In this document: positions 43,778-47,612 of the stretch, one piece after another
Position numbering within the stretch: position 1 is the stretch's first letter
Layout of the letters: every line of letters starts with the position of its first letter
NCBI RefSeq assembly: GCF_004919685.1
Contig: NZ_SMYZ01000072.1
Coordinates: 1-47,612 of the forward strand
Direction: 5' to 3'
Length of the DNA stretch: 47,612 nt
Origin: Mesorhizobium norvegicum
GTDB lineage: Bacteria > Pseudomonadota > Alphaproteobacteria > Rhizobiales > Rhizobiaceae
Notes under the pieces: generated by a model
Databases searched by the model: none
The model's input: only the letters and a program-made list of their open reading frames with translations
What the model was told of the DNA's origin: nothing
Made by a program: the position numbers and the translations under genes

Positions 43778-44659
43778 ATGCCGGAACACATGACCGCTCC
43801 TGTTGGCGACGGATTTGACCAGAGTGCGCGCGATGCTGTCTATCGCGCCATGTTCACACGGCGTGACGTGCGCAGCCATTTCCTGCCCACCGCGCTCGAC
43901 GATGAGGTGCTGGCGCGGCTGCTGCTTGCCGCGCATCACGCGCCGTCGGTCGGCTTCATGCAGCCGTGGAACTTCATCGTCATTCGCGATACCGAACGAC
44001 GGGAAAAGGTGCGCGACCTGTTCCTGGCGGCACGCGAGCAGGAACTGCCGGCCATCGCGGAAGAGCGGCAGGCGCTCTACCGCAAGCTCAAGCTGGAAGG
44101 CATCTGCGAAAGCGCGCTCAACATCTGCATCACCTGCGACCGGCAGCGCTCGAAGGGCTCGCCGCTGGGGCGCTGGCACAATCCGGAGATGGACCTCTAC
44201 AGCACCGTCTGCGCGGTGCAGAATTTCTGGCTGGCGGCGCGCGCCGAAGGCGTCGGTGTCGGCTGGGTCAGCATCATCGAGGCGCAAGCGCTGAAAAGCC
44301 TGCTGTCGATTCCCGACCATGTGACGCCGATCGCCTATCTCTGCGTCGGCCGTGTTTCCGAGTTCGCGCCAAAGCCGGACCTCGAAACGCATGGCTGGGG
44401 ACGGCGTCTGCCGTTGCCGGAGCTGATCATGAGCGAGATCTTTTGCGGCCAGGGTGAGGTGCCGCTGAAATCAACCGTGGCGCGTCTCAACGCCGTCGAT
44501 GCCGCGCCGGATCAGCGTGTCGCGCCGGCGGTGCCCCAGCGCGAGCCGCCGAAGGAGGCCAGCGCCTTGTCCTTGAGCTCCCTGAACTTCGACGACGCCT
44601 CGGCCAGCCTGGCGTCCCAGGCGGGATCAGGCACCTGGCCCTCTATGGTCTTGAAATAG
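43778..44659 (+). CDS. bluB: 5,6-dimethylbenzimidazole synthase BluB, with extended C-terminus
   Basis: A 293-residue flavin-destructase of the nitroreductase fold that cleaves reduced FMN to make dimethylbenzimidazole, the lower ligand of vitamin B12. Motifs include RRDVRSHFLP, HHAPSVGFMQPWNFIVI, NPEMDLYSTVCAVQNFWLAARAEGVGVGWVSI and GWGRRLPLPELI. Known BluB proteins end about here (roughly 227 residues); here translation continues another 65 residues of low-complexity sequence, the last 148 bases of which are antisense to the next gene's 3' end. Loss of the normal stop is likely. AAGGGGA lies seven bases before the ATG. A cobalamin riboswitch controls it from upstream. Confidence 0.93.
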   Translation: MPEHMTAPVGDGFDQSARDAVYRAMFTRRDVRSHFLPTALDDEVLARLLLAAHHAPSVGFMQPWNFIVIRDTERREKVRDLFLAAREQELPAIAEERQALYRKLKLEGICESALNICITCDRQRSKGSPLGRWHNPEMDLYSTVCAVQNFWLAARAEGVGVGWVSIIEAQALKSLLSIPDHVTPIAYLCVGRVSEFAPKPDLETHGWGRRLPLPELIMSEIFCGQGEVPLKSTVARLNAVDAAPDQRVAPAVPQREPPKEASALSLSSLNFDDASASLASQAGSGTWPSMVLK

Positions 44660-45495
44660 ACCTGCATCAGGCAAGCGATGGCAAAGGGCTCGATGAAGGC
44701 CGCCTTGAAGGCCCAGGCAAAGACGATGGCGAGCACGAAGGCCCAGCCGGCGAGTTGCCCAGGCATGAGGAAAAGAATGGCACCGGCCGGCGCCAGCATC
44801 AGCAGGAAAATGACGAAGGACACGCCCCACATGATGACCGCCAGCCAGACGGCGTTCTTGACCATGACCTTGCCGTTCTGGGCATAGAGTACGACGCCTT
44901 GGCGCGCCGTCTCGAACGGCGAGGCTGAATTGATGCGGATGTTGTAGCCGAGGATGATCTCGTCGACATAGGTCAGCGACAAGCGGATCACCGTGTTGAT
45001 GAAGGAGACCAGGCCGCTCAGGCCCGGAATCGGCAGGAAGGCGGCAATGCCGCCGAGCAAGCCGGTGATGGCGCGGATGGCGCCCTTGACCAGCTGGTCG
45101 ACGACGAAAAGGATGTTGGCCTCGGCAAAACGCTGGGTCACGACGTCCTTGGCGTAGCCGATCTGGTCCTGGCCACCGGGAATGTCACGACCGTCGATCA
45201 GATGGACCATGACGGCGATGTGGCCGGCCTTGACGACATAAAGGATGTATTCGCGGATCCAGTAGACGGCGATCGAGACGATGCCGAAGCCGACCACGCC
45301 GCCCCACAGGGCAAAGGACAGCGGCCCGTCGGGATCGGTGGAGATGTGGCCGACGCCATAGCCGACGGAGGCGCCGGTGCCGGTCGCCATGATGTAGGCC
45401 AGCGTGATACCGAAATAGACGATCATGCGAAAGACAATGAATGGCCAGGTCCGCATCATGATGGACACCGACTTGCCGATATCGAAATCCCACAT
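44512..45495 (-). CDS. Conserved multi-pass membrane protein
   Basis: A 327-residue protein with about six membrane helices (near 19-38, 62-80, 137-158, 215-240, 245-270 and around 165). The N-terminus MWDFDIGKSVSIMMRTWPFIVFRM and the central INTVIRLSLTYVDEIILGYNIRI resemble a conserved rhizobial membrane family without known function, but I do not recognise a named domain. The C-terminal 50 residues are charged and cytoplasmic. Its 3' end overlaps the extended bluB frame by 148 bases on the opposite strand. The ATG is preceded by AAGGGAG, a good ribosome site. Confidence 0.8.
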   Translation of the reverse strand: MWDFDIGKSVSIMMRTWPFIVFRMIVYFGITLAYIMATGTGASVGYGVGHISTDPDGPLSFALWGGVVGFGIVSIAVYWIREYILYVVKAGHIAVMVHLIDGRDIPGGQDQIGYAKDVVTQRFAEANILFVVDQLVKGAIRAITGLLGGIAAFLPIPGLSGLVSFINTVIRLSLTYVDEIILGYNIRINSASPFETARQGVVLYAQNGKVMVKNAVWLAVIMWGVSFVIFLLMLAPAGAILFLMPGQLAGWAFVLAIVFAWAFKAAFIEPFAIACLMQVYFKTIEGQVPDPAWDARLAEASSKFRELKDKALASFGGSRWGTAGATR

Positions 45496-45588
45496 GCCCC
45501 GAATCTCCCTTCAGAGATGGTGGGAGAGGATGAACTCAACCCGGCGATTGTCAATTGCCGGCCGTGGCGCCGGGCCACCGATGGGGCT

Positions 45589-46197
45589 TCAGTTCGGTTG
45601 CGGACCCGGCCTTCTAAGCAGACCCTCGAGCAGTTGCTTGAACGCCGTCACCACCTTCTTCGACGTCGCTTCGGGGTCGTTCGAATTGGCGATCCGTTGC
45701 GCCGCCTGACTGCTCGCACCGTTGATCAGCCGCGAGGCCGTCTCGGGGTCGAGACTGGAGACGACAACCCCCTCCTCCTGCAGTGTCGTCAGATGGCTGG
45801 TCATTGAAGCGATGCACGCATTGGCATTCGGCCATTGTGCCGGATCCCCCAGGACGGCCGGACCATCGCGGAACATGATGCGCTGGATTTCCGGCTCCAG
45901 CGCCATCTCGATGTAGGTCGTGCATTCGTCGACGAAATGCAGCCAGCGGGTCGGTGCCCTCGCCGCCACTTCGTTCACGCGCGCCGCCATCTCGCCGTCG
46001 ATTTCGGCGATGACCGCCTGCAGCAGGCCCTTCTTGTCGCCAAAATGATGATAGAGCGCGCCGCGCGTCAGCCCGGCCGAGGCGGTGAAATCATCCATCG
46101 AGGCTTCGGCATAGCCTGTTGTGCCGAAGGCATGGCGGGCGGCCGCGATCAGCTTGGCGCGCGTCTCGGCGATCATCTCCTTGCGGGGTTTGTGCAT
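45589..46197 (-). CDS. TetR family transcriptional regulator
   Basis: A 202-residue TetR repressor. The N-terminal helix-turn-helix is ARHAFGTTGYAEASMDDFTASAGLTRGALYHHFGDKKGLLQAVI at about residues 17-60, with the classical YHHF recognition end. The remainder is an all-helical ligand and dimerisation domain. It is divergent from the MFS transporter gene, and three CATACG-N3-CGTATG sites lie between them, the first 18 bases upstream of this ATG. Repression of both genes with release by a transported compound is the usual logic. I chose the ATG giving MHKPRKEMIAETR over a start 12 codons upstream inside the operator. Confidence 0.93.
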   Translation of the reverse strand: MHKPRKEMIAETRAKLIAAARHAFGTTGYAEASMDDFTASAGLTRGALYHHFGDKKGLLQAVIAEIDGEMAARVNEVAARAPTRWLHFVDECTTYIEMALEPEIQRIMFRDGPAVLGDPAQWPNANACIASMTSHLTTLQEEGVVVSSLDPETASRLINGASSQAAQRIANSNDPEATSKKVVTAFKQLLEGLLRRPGPQPN

Positions 46198-46214
46198 GGC
46201 TCTGGACCTATTCA

Positions 46215-46281
46215 CATACGTTGCGTATGCCAATTGACATACGCGACGTATGCTCTATCTAACAATCATACGCTTCGTATG
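46215..46281. promoter_or_regulatory. Three TetR-type operators and MFS promoter
   Basis: Three perfect palindromes of the form CATACG-N3-CGTATG occur at 46215-46229 (N3 = TTG), 46238-46252 (CGA) and 46267-46281 (CTT). A plus-strand promoter, TTGACA at 46234-46239 and TATCTA at 46256-46261, has site 2 in its spacer and site 3 just downstream. TTGGCA on the minus strand near 46234 could drive tetR, with site 1 in its spacer. Binding would block both promoters. Confidence 0.85.
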
Positions 46282-46316
46282 TAATTGTCGAATCGTCCTT
46301 TGTCGAGGAACCACCC

Positions 46317-47536
46317 ATGCAAAATCCCTATTCGGAAATCTTTCGCGCCCCGGAGCCAAGGGCTTTGCAGCCGCCGGCTTCATGGCGCGCCTGCCGATCG
46401 CCATGGCGCCAATCGGCATCGTGGCGATGCTGTCGCAGACGCGTGGCGAATACTGGCTGGCCGGCGCGGTCTCCGCGACATACGCGCTGGCCAACGCTTT
46501 CGTCGCGCCGCAGATATCGAGACTGGTGGATCGCCTGGGCCAGACGCGGATCGTGGTGCCCACCACCATCATCTCGGTGCTGGCTTTCGCCGTCCTGATT
46601 GCGGCGGCCAACCAGGACTGGCCGCTATGGACGTTGTTCGTGTCGGCACTGGCGGCCGCCGCCATGCCCAGCATGCCGGCAATGGTGCGCGCGCGCTGGA
46701 CCGAGATTTTCCGCGGGCGGCCGCAGATGAACACGGCGTTCGCCTTCGAGTCGGCTGCGGACGAGCTGGTCTATATTGCCGGTGCGTCGCTTTCGGTGGG
46801 CTTGAGTGCCGCCCTCTTCCCGGAGGCTGGTGTCCTGGTCAGCACGCTATTCCTCGCCCTTGGCTCGACAGCCTTCATCCTGCAGCGTTCGACCGAACCG
46901 CAAGTGCGGCCGGTGAATCATGTCTCGAGCGGCTCGGCAATCCGGCTCAGGCCAGTGCAGATCATCACCTTTGCCCTGATCTTCATCGGCGCGACCTTCG
47001 CAACGACGGAAGTGAGCACGGTGGCAATCACCAAGGAACTCGGCCAGCCGGGTGCCGCCAGCCTTGTCATCGGCGTTTATGCGCTGGGATCGTTCGTGCT
47101 CGGCCTCGTCGTCGGCGCGCTTAGCCTGAAGGCGCCGCTGCAGCGCCAACTGGCCATCGCAGTCGCCCTCGTCGCGCTCGGCACGCTGCTGCCGCTCACC
47201 GCCGACACTGTACCACTGCTGGCGCTGACCGTGTTCATCAGCGGTGTGGCGATCTCGCCGACCTTCATCACCGCCTTCGGCCTGATCGAGCGGCACGTGC
47301 CGGAGGCGATGCTGACCGAAGGCATTACCTGGGTCATGACCGGCATCGGCATCGGCATGGCGCTCGGCTCGTTTGCCGCCGGCGCGGTGGTGGATGCGTT
47401 CGGCGCCCAGAGCGGGTTCTGGGTCTCGGCGGCTTCAGGCACAATCGCGCTGGCCACGGTGCTGCTTGGCCAGCGCAGTCTTGCCACGCCCGAATGCGAG
47501 TTGGACGGATGCGAAGCAGCAATCCCGGCCGAGTGA
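46317..47536 (+). CDS. MFS transporter with an apparent one-base deletion near its start
   Basis: A major facilitator superfamily exporter-like protein of about 406 residues with twelve predicted helices, controlled by the neighbouring TetR protein. The ATG at 46317 opens MQNPYSEIFRAP, the family's usual N-terminus. The conserved continuation GAKGFAAAGFMARLPIAMAPIG lies in the next frame; one extra G at CCCCGGAG (46349-46355) would join them exactly. The gene therefore looks frameshifted after 12 codons. Alternatives are a sequencing error, or re-initiation at ATG 46382 (MARLPIAM), which would lose little before the first helix. A frame reading from 46250 passes through the operators and is unlikely. 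Confidence 0.8.
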
Positions 47537-47542
47537 CAGCCA

Positions 47543-47594
47543 GGGTATGTTGAGATTCAGGTCAGGCCGGCCTCACCTGAATATCGACATACCC
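47543..47594. repeat. 52-bp imperfect palindrome beside the right-hand IS end
   Basis: Bases 47543-47568 and 47569-47594 are reverse complements with three mismatches in 26. The centre is AGGCC/GGCCT, and the arms contain ATTCAGGT and ACCTGAAT. It starts seven bases after the MFS stop and ends at the CTAG where the presumed IS begins. It could terminate transcription, although no T-run is visible, or belong to a dispersed palindromic repeat family. Confidence 0.7.
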
Positions 47595-47612
47595 TAGTGT
47601 CCTGATCGGCAA
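47595..47612. mobile_element. Outward-facing insertion-sequence end, partial
   Basis: Starting at TA (47595-47596) the sequence reads GTGTCCTGATCGGCAA to the window edge. CTAGTGTCCTGAT (47594-47606) is the exact reverse complement of 8-20 at the left edge. The two ends diverge after this core, so they may be related rather than identical elements. Only the first bases are present, and the call is an inference. Confidence 0.45.

Noticed and set aside
46250..46381. Upstream in-frame extension of the MFS gene
   Set aside because: It would translate through operators 2 and 3 and the promoter; the frameshift explanation from ATG 46317 fits the family N-terminus better.

Overview
The window reads as chromosomal DNA of an alphaproteobacterium of the Rhizobiales, most like Mesorhizobium or a close relative. 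It is GC-rich and densely packed. The gene order is typical of rhizobial core chromosomes: smc–DsbA-like–DUF721–mutY–HAD–ccrM; thrC–M16 peptidase–GNAT–GGDEF/EAL; rnhA–thrB–ispH–SURF1–DUF983; ctaC–ctaD–ctaB–ctaF–ctaG–ctaE; and a histone-deacetylase-like gene–xseB…dxs…tlyA–rRNA methyltransferase. The genus is inferred from gene order and protein similarity recalled from memory, not from a search.

Layout. 1-1047: a mobile-element scar, holding the first 15 codons of a ParB-like gene cut at a TA, an IS630-type transposase remnant and otherwise empty DNA. 1048-11238: VanZ-like protein, SMC, DsbA-like lipoprotein, DUF721 protein, MutY, two HAD phosphatases, the CcrM DNA methyltransferase and a lipoprotein. 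11367-17575: threonine synthase, M16 protease, acetyltransferase and a membrane-bound c-di-GMP protein with a degenerate GGDEF domain. 17581-24117: YqgE, a DsbD-N-like secreted protein, peroxiredoxin, DUF2938, RNase HI, homoserine kinase, IspH, SURF1 and DUF983. 24121-30007: an L,D-transpeptidase and the aa3 cytochrome oxidase structural and assembly genes. 30375-35834: IalB-like protein, TldD, a Fic protein behind a palindromic promoter, and two RNA methyltransferases. 36170-38310: a sterol-desaturase-family hydroxylase coupled to a FemAB/CelD-type acetyltransferase, lying between tlyA and dxs. 38418-43377: small secreted protein, Dxs, pirin, DUF2277, XseB and the deacetylase-like protein. 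43490-47536: cobalamin riboswitch and bluB, a conserved membrane protein, and a divergent TetR/MFS pair with three identical-class operators.

How the parts fit. Two themes recur. One is respiration and redox: the cta operon, SURF1, disulfide and peroxiredoxin proteins. The other is isoprenoid and envelope metabolism: dxs, ispH, the hydroxylase and the L,D-transpeptidase. Threonine synthesis is split between thrC and thrB. Chromosome maintenance is represented by smc, ccrM, mutY, rnhA and xseB.

Both extreme ends of the window carry the same 13-bp sequence in inverted orientation, each beginning at a TA and pointing outward. This suggests the window is the unique DNA between two insertion-sequence copies, possibly a contig broken at repeats. 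I found no CRISPR array, rRNA, tRNA, phage module or recognisable defence island. The most informative non-coding signals are the triple CATACG-N3-CGTATG operator, the cobalamin riboswitch followed by a perfect-stem palindrome, the palindromic Fic promoter, and the 52-bp palindrome next to the right-hand IS end. The MFS gene appears to carry a one-base deletion near its start.
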